Shown here: positions 13,323-28,200 of the stretch, one piece after another
How the letters are laid out: every line of letters starts with the position of its first letter
How positions within the stretch are numbered: position 1 is the first letter of the stretch
DNA from: Elgaria multicarinata webbii
Taxonomy: Eukaryota; Chordata; Lepidosauria; Squamata; Anguidae
Assembly (NCBI RefSeq): GCF_023053635.1
Contig: NC_086183.1
Location: 29,399,501 to 29,463,500 of the forward strand
DNA: 64,000 nt
Direction: 5' to 3'
Position numbers and translations under genes: made by a program
Notes under the pieces: model-generated
Database searches by the model: none
The model's input: the letters and a program-made list of their open reading frames with translations, nothing else
What the model was told of the DNA's origin: nothing

Positions 13323-14884
13323 GTCTGTTAGTTCTTCCATTAGCTTGCTCATCAAGAGCCTTTACTTTTGCAGGGGCTTGTGGGGCGATGTCAAAGACTC
13401 AGATTGTCTAAAGTGACTCCTCTGCCGCACTCCCGAGGGCTGACTTCGGCAGGCAAGGAACCTTCGTGGAGAAAGGCCCTCTCTAAGCAGACTGCACTCT
13501 TAACGGCGCATTAGGAACAACCACAGCGACAGGTGTGGCCGGGTGTGTGTGTGTGAAAAGCTGGGACATTTTTGTTAGGGAGACAGAAAGGGCTATTCAC
13601 CCAGCAACATGAGGGGCCGCCCAGACAGGCTTGCGTTCTCCAGGTGCAGCACGGCCAGGCTGTTGCTGATGCGCAAGGCGCGCGCCACAAACGGCGCCGA
13701 GTGATCCAGCAGAGGTGTGTTGCGGGCATCCAAGTACTGGAGACAGTTTGTCTGTGGGAGGAAGGAAACGTAAAAGTTCTTTAAAGGGGAAAAAAAAAGC
13801 ATGAAGGTGTGAGTGTCGTACCTGGGTATAGACGACGTTTATTTATTCATTCTATTTTTAATCCTCTAGGGAAGATTACAAACAGTTAAAAAGATCAAAT
13901 GCAAATATTTAAAAGAATAAGATATAACAGAAAACAACAAACAGCATAAAGGTAAAGATAAAAATATACTGATACGTAGGCGATGCGACGTTTATGATTC
14001 CGCACTCCAAAACAATGACCACCAGTATAAGGATGACAGCACGGTTTCTCGATCAGCGGACCAAGCATTTCTTCCGTAAGATTAGGCACCCAGTTCGTGC
14101 CCTGCAGCACCGCTTTTTGAACTCTGAGCTTAACCAGAGAAGGCGATACGGGCGCCGCCTTCGATGTCTGCCACCCCCTCTCAGAATGCCCTGTTCTGAA
14201 TTGTTAGCTGCAATTCTCACAAGTTGGCAGTGGGGAAATGAATTTTCCCCGACAAGGAGATATTGTTCCCTGTTGTAATGCAAAGGATTTTAGGGCGGCT
14301 TCGTTGAGCAGGGGGTTGGACTCGATGGCCTTGTTAGGCTTTCTCTCCTCTCTCATCTCACACTATTGCCCCGCTCGTGCTCTTCGCTCCTCTGATGCCA
14401 TGTTTCTCGCCTGCCCAAGGGTCTCTACTTCCCTTGCTCGGCTTCGTCCATTTTCCTCTGCTGCCCCTTATGCCTGGAACGCTCTTCCAGAACATCTGAG
14501 ATCCACAAGTTCAATCACAGCTTTTAAAGCTCAGCTAAAAACTTTTCTTTTTCCTAAAGCTTTTAAAACCTGATGTTGTTTGGACTCTATACTGTTAGTT
14601 TTACCCTACCCAGTGCCTGTTTGCATTCTCTTCCCCTCCTTATCGCTTTACTATGATTTTAATAGAATGTAAGCCTCTGCGGCAGGGCCTTGCTATTTAC
14701 TGTTTTACTCTGTACAGCACCATGTACATAGATGGTGCTAAATAAATAAATAATAATAATAATAATAATAGGCCCCTTCCAACTCTATGATTCTATGAAA
14801 TCTATGAAATTCTATGAAATCTTGAGTGGGCAATTAAGACCCATTAGCTTTACAAACATATACACAGCAGTTGCTGGGGAGCAT

Positions 14885-14923
<39 letters not shown>

Positions 14924-16552
14924 TGTTGCACCGTTTCCTGCTTGTGGGTTCCTGGCGGACAGTTGGTTGGCTGCTGTGTGAACATAATGCTGGACTAGAC
15001 GCGCCCTTGGTCTGATCCAGCCCGGACGCTCTTACAAAAGACCTGCTTCCCGATGGAGATGAAGAGTCCTAGCTGGACCAACACAGCTGCCTGCATTTTG
15101 GGACTCTCCTTAGGGGCGATGAGCACCTGCGCCCCTTCACCATTGTTTGTAGGTGTCACAAAACAGCCGTCACGAAACGTCCGATGTACAATGAAAGAAA
15201 AATAAAACCAAGCTGCATTTTGTATGCTTAATTACTGAAGGAAGACATTTAAAAAAAAAGCCAAGGCAGGAAGTATTGAATGGATGAGATTCCTCACCGC
15301 TACAACAGAACTCTCTCGGGCTTATACACGCTGGTAGCAAGGGGAAAAGAACAATGCTTGGTGGATTAGCCCCTACCCAAGATCCCTTTCTTCTGCTCAG
15401 GCTTTTCATTTGCAGCAGGGGAAAAAAATATTCTACTGGCCGCTAGAAACAGCAAGAGCAATAAGCCTGTTAAAGCAGGAGATTATCGAGTTCCTGAATT
15501 AACAGAGAGCGGCAAGCAGGTTTATCCTCTCTACAAGGGAGCTGGAGCCCACTGGGATCCCGATGTCTGTGACAGGCACCAGGCAGAGCGGGTGCAAAAA
15601 GAGCTTGCATTCCCTCCCTGCGGGGAAAACCGGCTGCTCGCTCAGCCCGTGAAATTGTGGGGAACTTGACCGTTCTCTCCCTCCAAACAAGGACACTGGG
15701 GAGGGGACAGAGAGGCAAAGAGCCATTGCATTCCACCACCATCACCCCTCACACGTAGGCTCCGTTCGGACGACATGTTTCTCAACGGTAGTTTTAGAAC
15801 TCCACAGTGGAGTTGTTGCACCACCGTTGAGAAATGTGTTGTCTGGCGGGAAAACTCCACGCAACGGTGGAGTTTTTTTTGGGAAACACTCCACGCAGAT
15901 TATCCACGCTGTGCAGAGGAGTGTTCCTGCACAACCGTTGTGCGGCGGGCTCCATGGAGTTTTCCGTTGTGCTGAGTTGACTTTTCCCACTGGCTACAGA
16001 GTTCCCTGGCAAGAGCGGAGAAAGGAGCGAGTGCCCCTCTAGGAGAGCCGCCAGCATTGGGTTTTTTTGCAGCAATGGCTGATGGGATGCCATCGGGAAG
16101 ACCGGGGGAGGAGAGTGGGCGGAGGAACTGTCAATCAAACTATTTTACTCAACTCCACGGTAGCCTGCAGTCACACAACGGTGGAGTTAGAACATGTGAT
16201 GTGGGGAGCACCCCCTAAAAACTCAAACGTTGAATGGAGTTTTCACACTGCGTTGACTAACGTGTTGTCTGAACTGAGCCATCATTATCATTTATTTATT
16301 ACCCGCCTCTCCCTCTGGATCGAGGCGGGGAACAACACTAAATGAAATATAATACATAAAACTAGTTAAAAGAGCATATAAAACCAATACAATATTAAAA
16401 TAACGATCACAGCATCTTAAAATCCTTAGGTTTAAAATTCATCTGGGCAGGCCTGTCGGAAGAGACTAGTCTTTACAGCTGTCTTAAACTCAGAGAGAGC
16501 ATTGAGCTGACGAATCTCCTCCGGCAGGCCATTCCAGTCTGGGGGCGGCTGA

Positions 16553-16589
<37 letters not shown>

Positions 16590-19500
16590 CAAAGTTAACT
16601 TCTCATCGTTTTTATAGGCTGTAGCTTGTTAAGAACTGAATGAGGACACTGGCTCAAACTTTACTCTCTTTCCCCAAGGCTGCCTGCAAACGATGCAATT
16701 AAGAAGAGGGCTCAGCCACGCAGATGCCCATACGAACCTTCCTCATCATGTGCGCAGCTGCCTGCCAACCCCGCGTGCCGATGTGTTTGTTGAATGAGAT
16801 GTTGAGGTGTGTGGCTGACTCATAGTATTCAATCATGTCAAACAGCGCCGAGGCACCCTGGCAAAGACAAAAGGAGTGGAGGGAGAGGGAGAATCATCAG
16901 TACAGTGCAACAGGATGCAGCAATAAGTGCAACCCGCCACATATGGACACCTATTATGATCCTGGTAGATTACGCACAAGTCTTTCAGGGGGGCGGATCG
17001 AAACCAGGTATCAACTTGCTCAAAGGTTTACAGCCCGAAACAGTGCATACCTACTTGGACGCAAGTCCCACTCTGTGAAATAGGGCTGACTTACTGTGTT
17101 TAAGCATGCACAGCACTGTAGTTTACCAGGCAGAGTGGCCTCTTTATTGACCCTGTACTGGAGCCTAACACAGAACAGCACATTCAGCCGCTGAATATAA
17201 GTTGTTTTAAATGGATATTGTTGTTTTTATGCTTTTGATGGTTTTAAATTTTTGCATATTTGTTTTTAATGTTCACTGCGTTTTTTACTTTTGTAAACCG
17301 CCCAGAGAGCTTCAGCTATGGGGTGGTATATAAATGTAATAAATAAAATAAATAACAAATTAATAATTTTCAGACATGCAACACTGGCCAACTAGCAGCA
17401 ACTGGTCAGTGCAGCCAGAAGGTTTTTACACTCGTTTTCGAGCGAAAGCAGTCTAGAAGAACAGGAAGAACTTGGAAATTCTGCAAGCAGTAAAGGCCCA
17501 CAACCATTCATAACTTGCCCCGTTCTTAAATCTGACCACTCACACCCACAGGATCACCTGCTGATTTATATATTTAATCTACCACTACTAAGCCCTTGGA
17601 AGGGGGTGCATCTAAGTTGTCGGGGGGGATGGGACACGCACCCCGCAAGTTGTACGCCACTGTTTTAAGTAGCGGTTTGTTTTTACTGACTTCCTTATTT
17701 CAGTGTAAAGATGGCTTGATGAGTGTTTTCACTTGTACTCTATTAGCCTAACTTTTAAATTTAAATTACTCCAACTTGGTGACTGATTTATTTATAAATA
17801 CATCCGCTGTATTAATTGGTGCTTCTTAATTGGTGTTTCTCAATCTAACATTCTGCATAACTAAATAATAAAACGTACAGAGATGCAATATGCGTTTTGT
17901 TTATTTCGTTTGTGCTCTGCCACGTTGGGTGGGTGGGAAGTAAAGAGGACTGGGAACCTGCCCCAGGTGAATAAATGACTAGTTATGGTCCTGAAAAACC
18001 AGAAAGCTAAGAAAAAAGGGACAACACAGAGAGCAGTCTTGGTCCAGGCTTCCAATCACAAACGCTCGATTTCTTTGGGCTGAGACTACCGTCAAAGATC
18101 TTGGGAGAGAAATGTACCAAATCGGTATGCCGCCTCCAAACGCAATTGACACCATTCACATGGAAAGATACACCCACACACTGGCTGTGTTACCCTTCTG
18201 TGCAGTTGTGGGGAGGGGGAGGGGGAGGGGGAGCAGGGGGGTTGGAGCTGACTGCCCATCAACTAGGAAGTGGCTAAATCTAAGGGTTCATTTCTTTGAA
18301 CTCTAGAGTGTGCATCGACTAGAGTGCTAGGCTTTGTCCAACCCCCACCCCACCCCCGCGTTGGGTAGGAAAGAATGGGTAGCATCCAAAGGTTATAGAA
18401 TGGATTGCACAACTTCAGACTACAGGTGGATAGTTCCATTTTAAAACTCCACGCAGGGAAAACACAAGCACATCAGGGAAGAAGGCTCTAACTCAGCCTC
18501 CTCCCTGCTCAGTTTTCTAGTTAAACTGGTTTTTTTGTTTGTTTTAAAGGAGGAGGAACATGCAAAAACAGTGTTCCCCCATCTATGCTCCAAAGTGGTA
18601 CAATGCACTCTTCCACCTTGGGATTTTACCACTGTTGTCTGCAGCACAGGCCAGGCCTCAATCATATAGTCCTGGGAGTAGAAAGGTCACCAGCAAAGGG
18701 CTCGCCGTCTCTGGGCTACCACCATTCTCACTTTGCACCTAAGGCAGCCAGAAGCAGCGTAAGAGAATTCTGGGCTCGCACACTCTGCCTCTTCCAGGTT
18801 AAGGAGCGTCATTAAGCTGCCTTGCCAACCTCTGGAGCCAGCGTAAACCATGGCTGGCATTCTACCTCCAGGAAGCAATTTATGTCTGTTTGCGGAGAAA
18901 GACTTGTCACGCTGCCCAGCCGGAGAATGCAAGCGAGTCACACCATTGGGAGAGGCTACAGCCCAGTGACAGGGCACGTGCTTTGCATGTAGAAGTCCCA
19001 CGATCAAGTCCCCCCTCACAGGCCTGGGAAAGCTGTCTGCCCAAGGCCTCGGAGAGCCACTGCCAGGGGGCATAGACAGGATGAGGCCAGATGGCTGCTC
19101 CTTACAGCCAAAAGCTCAGCACTTAATTGCAAATTCAGTACGGTGAAGATTACAGGATTCAGGTCAGTTAATTGTTCATAAGGAGAGAGAGAGAGAGAGG
19201 GTTCTTTATATGTTTACATGTGTTACATACATCTTCATCTAGGTTTGTTTGCTCCAAATCCACTATTTTGAACTGGAGGCGCTTAAAAATCTCTTCCAGG
19301 GCCTCACAAGCCTTGTAGTCTAACTTCTCACCTAGAAAACAAGAGAGTCAAAGTAAGCCTCCAGTGTTTAAAATATTTCATGGTCAGGCAACAGGGTACA
19401 CCAAATAATGGAATGAACAGCAGAGAACTATAGAAACCTAGGAATGAATGCAATTTGGTAGTGGGGGAAGGGAAAGAGAGAGAGAGAGAGAATGAATGAA

Positions 19501-22500
19501 TGAATGAATGAATGAATGAATATCTTCCTGTTTATTTATTATTTATTTATTAATTACATTTCTATACCGCCCAATAGCCGGAGCTCTCTGGGCGGTTCAC
19601 AAAAATTAAAAACATTCAAAGTATAAAACAACAGTATAAAACCATAATATAAATACAGCTATCTCTTCCTGTTCCTGCTGGTATTAACATTTAAAGCCCT
19701 AAACGGCTTGGGGCCAGGTTATCTGAAGGAACGCCTCCTCCCGTATATACCTGCCCGGACCCTAAGGTCATCCTCAGGGGTCCTTCTCCGCGAGCCCCTG
19801 CCAAAGGAAGTGAGGCGGGTGGCTACCAGGAGGAGGGCCTTCTCTGTTGTGGCACCCCGGCTGTGGAATGAGCTCCCTAAGGAGGTTCGCTTGGCACCTA
19901 CATTATATGCTTTTAGACGCCAGGTGAAGATCTTTTTATCCTCCCAGCATTTTAACAGTCTATAAATAAATTTTAACTTGCTTTTTTAAATTCGTAATTT
20001 TGCATTGCTGCTGTTTTTATCTGGTTGAGCTTTTATATTGTATTTTATAGTATGGTTTTATACTGTTGTTTTATACTTTGAATGTTTTTAATTTTGGTGA
20101 ACCGCCCAGAGAGCTCCGGCTATTGGGCGGTATAGAAATGTAATAAATAAATAAATACATAAATAAATAGCTGTAGACCCCTGCTCAGTTTTTGCCTGAG
20201 CAGGGTCCTACAGGGGCAAGGGGTAAATCAGGTGCAACTGAGCTGGCTAGGACAAGGCCGCCCACATTCCATCCACCCATGGCCTGTAGCTACGAAAGAG
20301 AAAAGAACTAAAAACGAGGAGCAGCACCAATATGCATAAGAGCATTTCCCAAACAATTTAAAGTCGAGGCACTTTTTGCTGCTGAATTAAGATTGGAGGC
20401 CCACGTCGTTTTTTAACAAGTTAAAAAAGTTTGCTTTTGAAGTCAGAACAAGCACTAAGTGTCCCTGTTTAGACGACACATGAACCCACGGTGGTTAAGC
20501 ATTCTGAGCTAAACATTTTGGCTTAGCGTGTCATGTGTACCACGTCTTAGTGTGTTGTGTGAACCATTCCTAACCGTGGTGGTTACATAACCATAACACA
20601 GTTTAACCGCGCTCACCAGCCATTGGCTGCAAAAAGTCAGTGGCCTAACTATGGCTTAGTGTGTTGTCTGAACAGGCCCAATAACTGCCCGAGAGGGGCA
20701 CAGCCAGTCGGAGTAGCCTTCCCCAATCTGATGCTCTCTAGATATGTTGGGATATGGCTCCTATCATCCTCACCCAACAGGACCACGGACTGGGGATGGT
20801 GGGAGTTGTAGCCCAACACATCTGGAGGGCATCAGATTGGGGAAAACTGGAGTAAGCTATAAAGATGGACTAACAGCTTGACGCAGGCAGATTCCTGTGA
20901 TCTGCCCTCAGAGAAGCCCAACTGATGCTGCGTTCCTTCGTGAGTTTCCGTTCTCCTTGTGGGTCGGGAGCCAGGAGCAGTGAATTGCTCAGAGATCCAG
21001 CCAGGTGCTTCTGGGAACCAGCTGCTTCAGGCTCACAGGAGCCTTTCACTATTCTTGTGGCACACAAACAAGTCTCTCGCAGTTTGGGAATTACTGCTGC
21101 AGAAGGAACGAGAGTACAAAGACTCTCAACAGGTGTGTCGGGAGCAGTTTACGATGAAGAAATGCGGCAGGCACTACTTCTTCCCGTGAGCTAAGATCCG
21201 ATCTGTTGCTTATCTCTGTTCTCCCTTAAGAAACCAAAAGCAAACAAATCCCGAACAGATAACTTTCTACAGCGCCCGGTAGCTGGGCAAAGCCCTGGCT
21301 TTTAAGTTCAGCTCAGAACATGTAAATCCAACAAACAAACAAAAAGTGAGATTGTGCCACGTTTAATCTGGGCGAACCCCCAAAAAAGGCTCATTCGACT
21401 CCTCCCTAGGCTTCCATTACTGACACCTGGCACGACTTCTTCTACTCACCATGACAAAAGGCGGCAATCCTAGGGACCAGCAGGAGCTCTTCCCATTTCC
21501 CACAACAGGAGCTCTTCCCATTTCCCACAACTGGAGCTCTTCCCATTTCCCACAACAGGCCCTGTCCATCCCTTTCCCAAACATTCTTTAGTACGAGGCC
21601 TAGGAACTTTTCGAAACATACAAGAAAAATGAACTTAATCTGAATCTTTTGCGCCACGGCTCAGATTTGGTGCAGTGAACATGAAGAATGCTCACAGGCT
21701 TGGCTCTCATTTCTGCCACGGAATCAGATAACCTAAAACGTCGACAGCTCGCTTCCCTGCTCCTCCTGCCCAATCACATACCATCTGCTCAGCCGTCATG
21801 TGAAGCCCGTTACTTTTCTACTCCAATGCAATCCCCACCCTCCTGTGCCTGGGCCCCTGGCCATTGTCCGCCCTACCCACTAGACCAGCCTCTCTGGCAA
21901 CAGACATTTGACAGGCAAACTGTGCACACAAACGCACCCTGGAGTCAGCAACCCACCTCTGCAGCATGAACACGGCGGTTCATTGGTTTGTTTGGAGTAA
22001 GTGATGCTATAATGAAAATATTATAATGAAAATATTATAACCGGGCGAGAAAGTGGGAGAAGAGGGGAAGGATAATCCCAGGTAGCCCCAATCAAGGCCA
22101 CATGTGTGGGAACAATTACATGCGCGCTAGCCACGTGTTCGTTTGCACGCCCCGACTCGGTTACACAATTTGGTGCATTTGCAAGCTTGTGTACAATTTT
22201 AAAACAGGAGCTGGAGAAAGGATATTGGGTTTGAATAGGAAGAGGGGAGAGGGAAGAGGAGGGAAAAAGGAGCGTTGGCAGACCTGCGAAATACTGAGCC
22301 ACCTTGGAACGCCAGATTCCATGGGCCAGCCAAACAAGACCTCTACAAACTTAAACATTATACTATGCAGGAGTACGAATGGTCCCCGCATTTGCAACAT
22401 TGAACCCAAGTAGAAATGAATGGAACAAATTCCCAAGCAAGGCATTTGTAGTTGGACGGGCGGGGGCAAAGTCACACCCATAGAGGAACGCCCAGAGCTG

Positions 22501-25198
22501 ACAAAGTGGTTGTGGTTTGCACTCTTATGAACAGGAGGCTTGGAAACGTACCTTTTAGGTCCAGGCACTCTATCCTGGGAGTCAGGTCCTTAAATTCCTG
22601 CAACAGAACAGAAGCATTTTACTACCCATGGAAGGGAACGGCCTTAAGGTCAAGGAGCCAGAAGAGCTCAAGGGAAGCAAGTAGAGCCCTTTAGGTATAA
22701 AAGCCCCACACGCTGCCAATTGTGTTTAGGGTCCCCTATGGGGCCCAGGCCACTCCTTCAAGGGCCAGCCCAGTTTGCTTCAAATCCAGGATTAAGTGTA
22801 AATGAAATCAGAGGTAACAACCTATCCGATGCACAAGTTGTGTGTGTGTTTGGAGGGGGGGGGGGGAGAGGCTCTTTTCCTTTGGATCGGGTTGGGTTGC
22901 TCCTGGGTCCAGTCTTGTGGTTTTAAAATTAACCCCCAATATGATTCTGGTTTGGGCAATGCTTCTCTAGCCCTGAGCAGGAAGGTCTCAATTGAAAACT
23001 TGCAGCCCAACGTGGTCGTGGAGTTGTTGTTTTGCAGGGAGAGAGCAAAACTTCCTTCCGCCTTTCACATCTTGTGGGTATGTGAGTAAATTTGGGGGGG
23101 CAAAGGGGGCAAAACTCACAGTGAGTTTGCAAGATTCTCTCTCAGGCTGGAGGCCGGCATATCCGCCACCACCCTCCTAGCCCACCGAATGATGTTATAA
23201 GCATAGAATTATTCTGAACGTCCTGGGGGAAATAAATATGGATGTAGCTCAAAGGCAGCCACCAGCCGGAGAGGAGCACTAGTGAGATTGAGATTGGACC
23301 CCTCCAGCCCTGGAAACAGCCAACATTGCACAAAAAGGGAGGGGGGTTAGTCAGCTTTGACTTGGCTACATGAACTTAGATCCATCATTGTCACTTGAGG
23401 CTCAGGTGACCTCACTGGCACGGAGTGCCTTTTACAAACTCCGGATGGTGGCCCAGCTACGCCCCTATCTAGACAGGGATAACCTGGCTTCAGTTATCCA
23501 TGCTCTGGTAACCTCCAAGTTAGATTACTGCAATGCGCTCTACGTAGGGCTGCCTTTGAAGACGGTTCGGAAGCTGCAGCTCAATCAGCGGCCAGATTGA
23601 TTTCAGGAACCAGAAGGTTTGACCATATAACACCTGCTCTGGTCCGCTCACACTAGCTGCCTGTATGTTTCCGAGCCCAATTCAAGGTGCTGGTTTTGAC
23701 CTATAAAGCCCTACACAGCTTGGGACCACAATACCTGACGGAATGCCTCTCCCGACATGAATATACCCGGTTACTACGTTCAACATCTAAGGTCCTCCTT
23801 CGGGTGCCTACTCCGAGAGAGGCTCGGAGTGTGGCAAACGAGGGATAGGGCCTTTTCAGTGGTGGCCCCCAGACTATGGAATGATCTCCCTGACGAGGCT
23901 CGCCTGGCACCAACGCTATCTTTCCGGCGCTAGGTTAAGACTTTCCTCTTTGCCCAGGCATATGGCGGCACATCTTAATCACCCATATGTTTAGTTTTTT
24001 AACGGTTTTTAATGCTTTATGTGTGTATGTTCTGTGCTTTAGAATTTTAAATTTTGCATGCTTATTTTTATCCCAATTTTAGAATTTCTATAAACCCCCC
24101 AGAGAGCCCTGGCTATGGGAGCGGTATATAAGTGCAATAAATAAATAAATAAAATGAACTGCTCCTGCCTGTGGGTTTTGAGCCGGACCTGCCCTAAGTT
24201 GCAGCAATTACAGGGGACGAACCCAGCTTTGCTGGTGGAGGTGGATGAAACTCCGCGGGAGGCAAAGGTAGCCACCAGGAGAATCTTGCAAGCTCTCTAG
24301 CAGAACTACGGGGGCACCAGTGGAAAGGACCCCCTGGCCTTGTCCTTGTGTGCTGTGCCACATGGGGACAGGCTACAGCTCAGTGGGAGAGCACGTGGCA
24401 CGTATGCAGAAGGTCCCTGGCTCAGTCCCAGGGGATCTCCAGAGAGAGCTGGCCAAGACAGCCCTGTCTGAAACCCTTGAGAACTGTTGACAGTTAGCGT
24501 AGACTGAACATGATGGGCTGATAGTCTGACTCAGTATAAGGTAGCTTGCTATGTCCCTGTGACAAACGATGAGATCCACAAAAAATAAACCTCTGAGAAT
24601 GCATGTGACCCAATCCTGGGAACACAATGTTTCAGGGGTGGGTGGGTGTATTATTACTGCGTTCAGTTCCAGTTGCAGCCAGCTTGCCTCAGTGTTTATA
24701 AAAATCCATCTCTGGCTTTGACAGGTACACCTGATAAATGTTTGTGCTATACACTTGAGGGAAAGCACGTACCTGGATCTGCTTCAGTAGTTTGGGTATC
24801 TGTTTGCAGTTTAATTTCTGACAAGCCTGCTTGTAGGCGGTGAGAATTTCTTCCACAGTCACATTCTGAGCTGAAAAGAGCAAAGGGAGGACACGTGAAT
24901 GGCTAGAAGACCAACTCATTTGCGCCAGCTACACAGTGGTATTATTTTGTCAAAAGCCTTGTCAAATGCTCGTAGGAATGTGCTTGCTCTCCATTTGTAA
25001 GACATTTCTGGTACCCATTTGGAGAAAATTGGGCCACAAGTAATTTTTTTTAAAAAAATCAAGCTTTTCCTGCTTATAAGAGCCAAGACATGTAAAGTGT
25101 CTCTTCATCTCCCCTCAAATTAGGAAACTGGGCGTGTGGGGCGGGAAGAGAGAACTGGTAAAATGGAGGACGTAGAGAGGGGAAAGCAATTGGTGGTG

Positions 25199-25231
<33 letters not shown>

Positions 25232-28200
25232 GGAGAGATTTTCACTTAGGAGTATAATTGCAATGCTGCTCAGAAGTAAATTCGGATACTCCCTCCCCTC
25301 AGCCCCCATTATTCCCACGCTAGCCTCCCGTTCTCAACACCCAGATTCAAAGCTAAACAAATACTCCCAATTCCTAGGTTCCAGCATTCGGTTTATAGGA
25401 TTTTTCCAGCCATGTCCAGAAGGACCAAGATTTTTGCTGGTGTTAGCAGATGTTGCATAACGGGACGATTTGCCAAAATCCCGACATCAGCCACAAAGCA
25501 TCACTCATCAGGGCAGGGAATTGGGTACTTCAGGCCGCATGGAGCAGGATGCAGGATATTAAGCACGGGGGCTGGTTTTTCTCACGGCTGAAACTGGCCG
25601 ATTGAAACACCACCGTCGCACTCAGCACTCAGAACAGGAGAGCAGTTCATGGAGGATAAGGCTACCTATGGCTACTAGTCCTGATGGCACACCAGCTGCT
25701 GGGGAACACAAGTAGGCGCATGCTGTTGCACAAATGCCCAACTTGGGGGCTTCTGGTTGACCACGGCATGAAAAAAAGCTGGACCAGACAGGCCTTTGGG
25801 CTGATCCAGCACAGTTTTTCTTAAATTCTAATATTCAAATGTGTCTTCCTTTTTTAAAGAGCAGCACAGAAGTAGTTGTGTGGTTCTTTGCATTCCAGCA
25901 TGAGAGAAGAATGGCGTTGCCAAAATCACAAAAGGCGTCTGTGGCTGAGGTGAGAGTTGAACTGAGGACCTCTGGTGTATTCTGTGCGATCGGAAATAGC
26001 ACCCAGCTTCCCGAGAATCTCAGCTTCCATTTTTTAATTTTTTTTTTAAAAGCAAGTTTCTAGTTCATATGGTTGTAAAGACGGTTAGGGCACAATCCTA
26101 TGTACTGTGCCATCACTGCTCAGAAGCTGGTGAACTGGGGGAGGGTGGTTCTGAGATTCCTATGTCCTGCCGGGCAGAAGCCATGAAGACACAGGAATGC
26201 AGGTGACAGGAAGGAGGCTCAGGATAAATCGTATCCTGGCCTCTTTGGTCTCCTCCTTTCTCCCCCCTCTCAGAGGCTGATTTTCCAACCTCGGAGAGGC
26301 AGACAGAGAAGTCCTCTCTGTACCAGAGTCAGATCTCCGATTCCCCATCCAAGCTCAGAGAGCTGTCTCCGACCTCAGAAAGGATTTTCCGAACCATCCT
26401 ATGGTCCCTGGGATGCTCACCCAAGGACTACGGGCTTGCTATCTTATTTTATTTATATGTTAAATTTATATCCTGCCTTTCCACCAAATGGCGGTCAAGG
26501 TGGCTATCAACAATACGAAGAAAACACACATGCCTGAAAGCGCGTTGCCAACTTTTGCAGACACCTCCATAACCAGAGAAGCTGCTGAATTAAAAAGTTC
26601 GGAGGGCAGAGATTCAGTGCTCTGGTGCAGCAAAATGCAAACTCCCTTGCAAAAACGCCAGAAAGGATTAGAGTTCAGCTATACTGGAGAGAAGCAAGAG
26701 GAAGGGTCCTGTTTTTATCGGCACATTCTGGCTTCTCTCGCCTTACCCCTGTGCCCCCTCCTCTGCTCCTAACCCCACATCACCTTGAGAACACTGTAAG
26801 CCAAGCTCCCCTGAAAGTGGGGTGGAGTAAATGCAGCTAACTGAGCAGGGAGCCGGTCCCACAGAACAGCTGCAGCACCCCTGGGAGGAGGGGAACAGCT
26901 GCAACACATTCCTCCACAACCCCGGTGGGTGCCCAACCCAATCTCTTTGGTGCTGGGGCTGCTGGGCACTTGGACCTTTTGTATCCCTGCCCACACAGTT
27001 CGCTGGCTCTACAGCTCTCTGTTGCAAAACCGGAGAAATCAGGCAAATGTGCTTGATTTATACAGCTGGAACTCTCCTTACAGCAGTATTTGGGTTATCT
27101 GGGCGAAGAACTTTAGGATGGGAAGGTTCGTGCAAAGCACACACAGCCATTCTTACTGGCAATTTAAACTGCTCATGCTACTCTAGGAAGGAAGGAATCT
27201 CCCCCCACCGCCTCCATTGCCCTTTTTTTCCTTCCAAAAGGAGGCCATTTCGAGGGCAGACAGCAATTATACCCCTATTATTAAAGCAAGAGATTCTGGC
27301 AGCCCTTGAAAGCTGCCCTCAGAGCGTCTTTTTGCGCACGCGCGCACGCACACACACACACAGAGTAAGAAACCCAGGATTAAGCAGTATCAGCCTTGTG
27401 GTTGACTACGAAGCCTGGCACCAACATGCAGACGGATAAGAGTCATTAAACACACAAACAAGCAACCAGACGGAGGCTGACTTGAAACGTTCCAGGAGTG
27501 GCTGCCGAACAAACAGCTCTGCATCACAAAACAGAGTTTGTTGTGCAGGGATCCAATTACAAGGTTGTAATCTGGCCTGGATTCCTGAAGCATAACTATA
27601 CCTCCACCCCCAGCCCGGGCTCACTTCAGAAAAGGATAATTCTGCCACTAACGTAAATAATTTGGAACGACCAGAAATTTCCAAATGGCTGCAGCTGGTG
27701 CACACTTCCATTTTAATTGCTTTTATGTGCCAGCCGAGCGTTCAGAGAGGAGAAAGGATCCTTCCAATTAGCTTCAAATGTTCTGGTTGCTGTTTTTTTA
27801 AAAACGATCCTAAGACTAGCAAGGTCTTTTGGGGGGGGGGCAAGAATCTTCCAAGTTTCTCAATAAAGAGAAAACCTAAGTTTGCAGTTTATTATTCATT
27901 TCAATGTGCTATTTTAATGTGCAGACTGTTTGCTGTGGCCAACATTTCATTTTAAAGGAACTACTGGAAGTCTTTATGGTGGCAGGGCACAAACTGAAGA
28001 ATATGACAACGCTGTTAACGGGTTAATGGTGCTTTGAGGCAGGCAGACTTTTGCTTTCTGAGAATAAGGAACCGCGACCCAGAGAATGGAGAATGAGTTA
28101 TTGATGGACGTTTCCAGCCTTACCTCCACTTCTCTAGTAAGCCGTCTCCAATTGCCACTGCTTCCCCAACCAAACCAAACAAATACAGTATAAGATCAAG

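Noticed and set aside
13122-13411. ORFs encoding poly-Ser/poly-Tyr and poly-Lys/poly-Asn
   Set aside because: Translations of the (AAT)n-(AAG)n microsatellite.
26831-27439. 202-codon plus-strand ORF in intron 1
   Set aside because: Long but with no recognisable motif, antisense to PPP1R37, and it runs through a CA microsatellite; no support as a gene.
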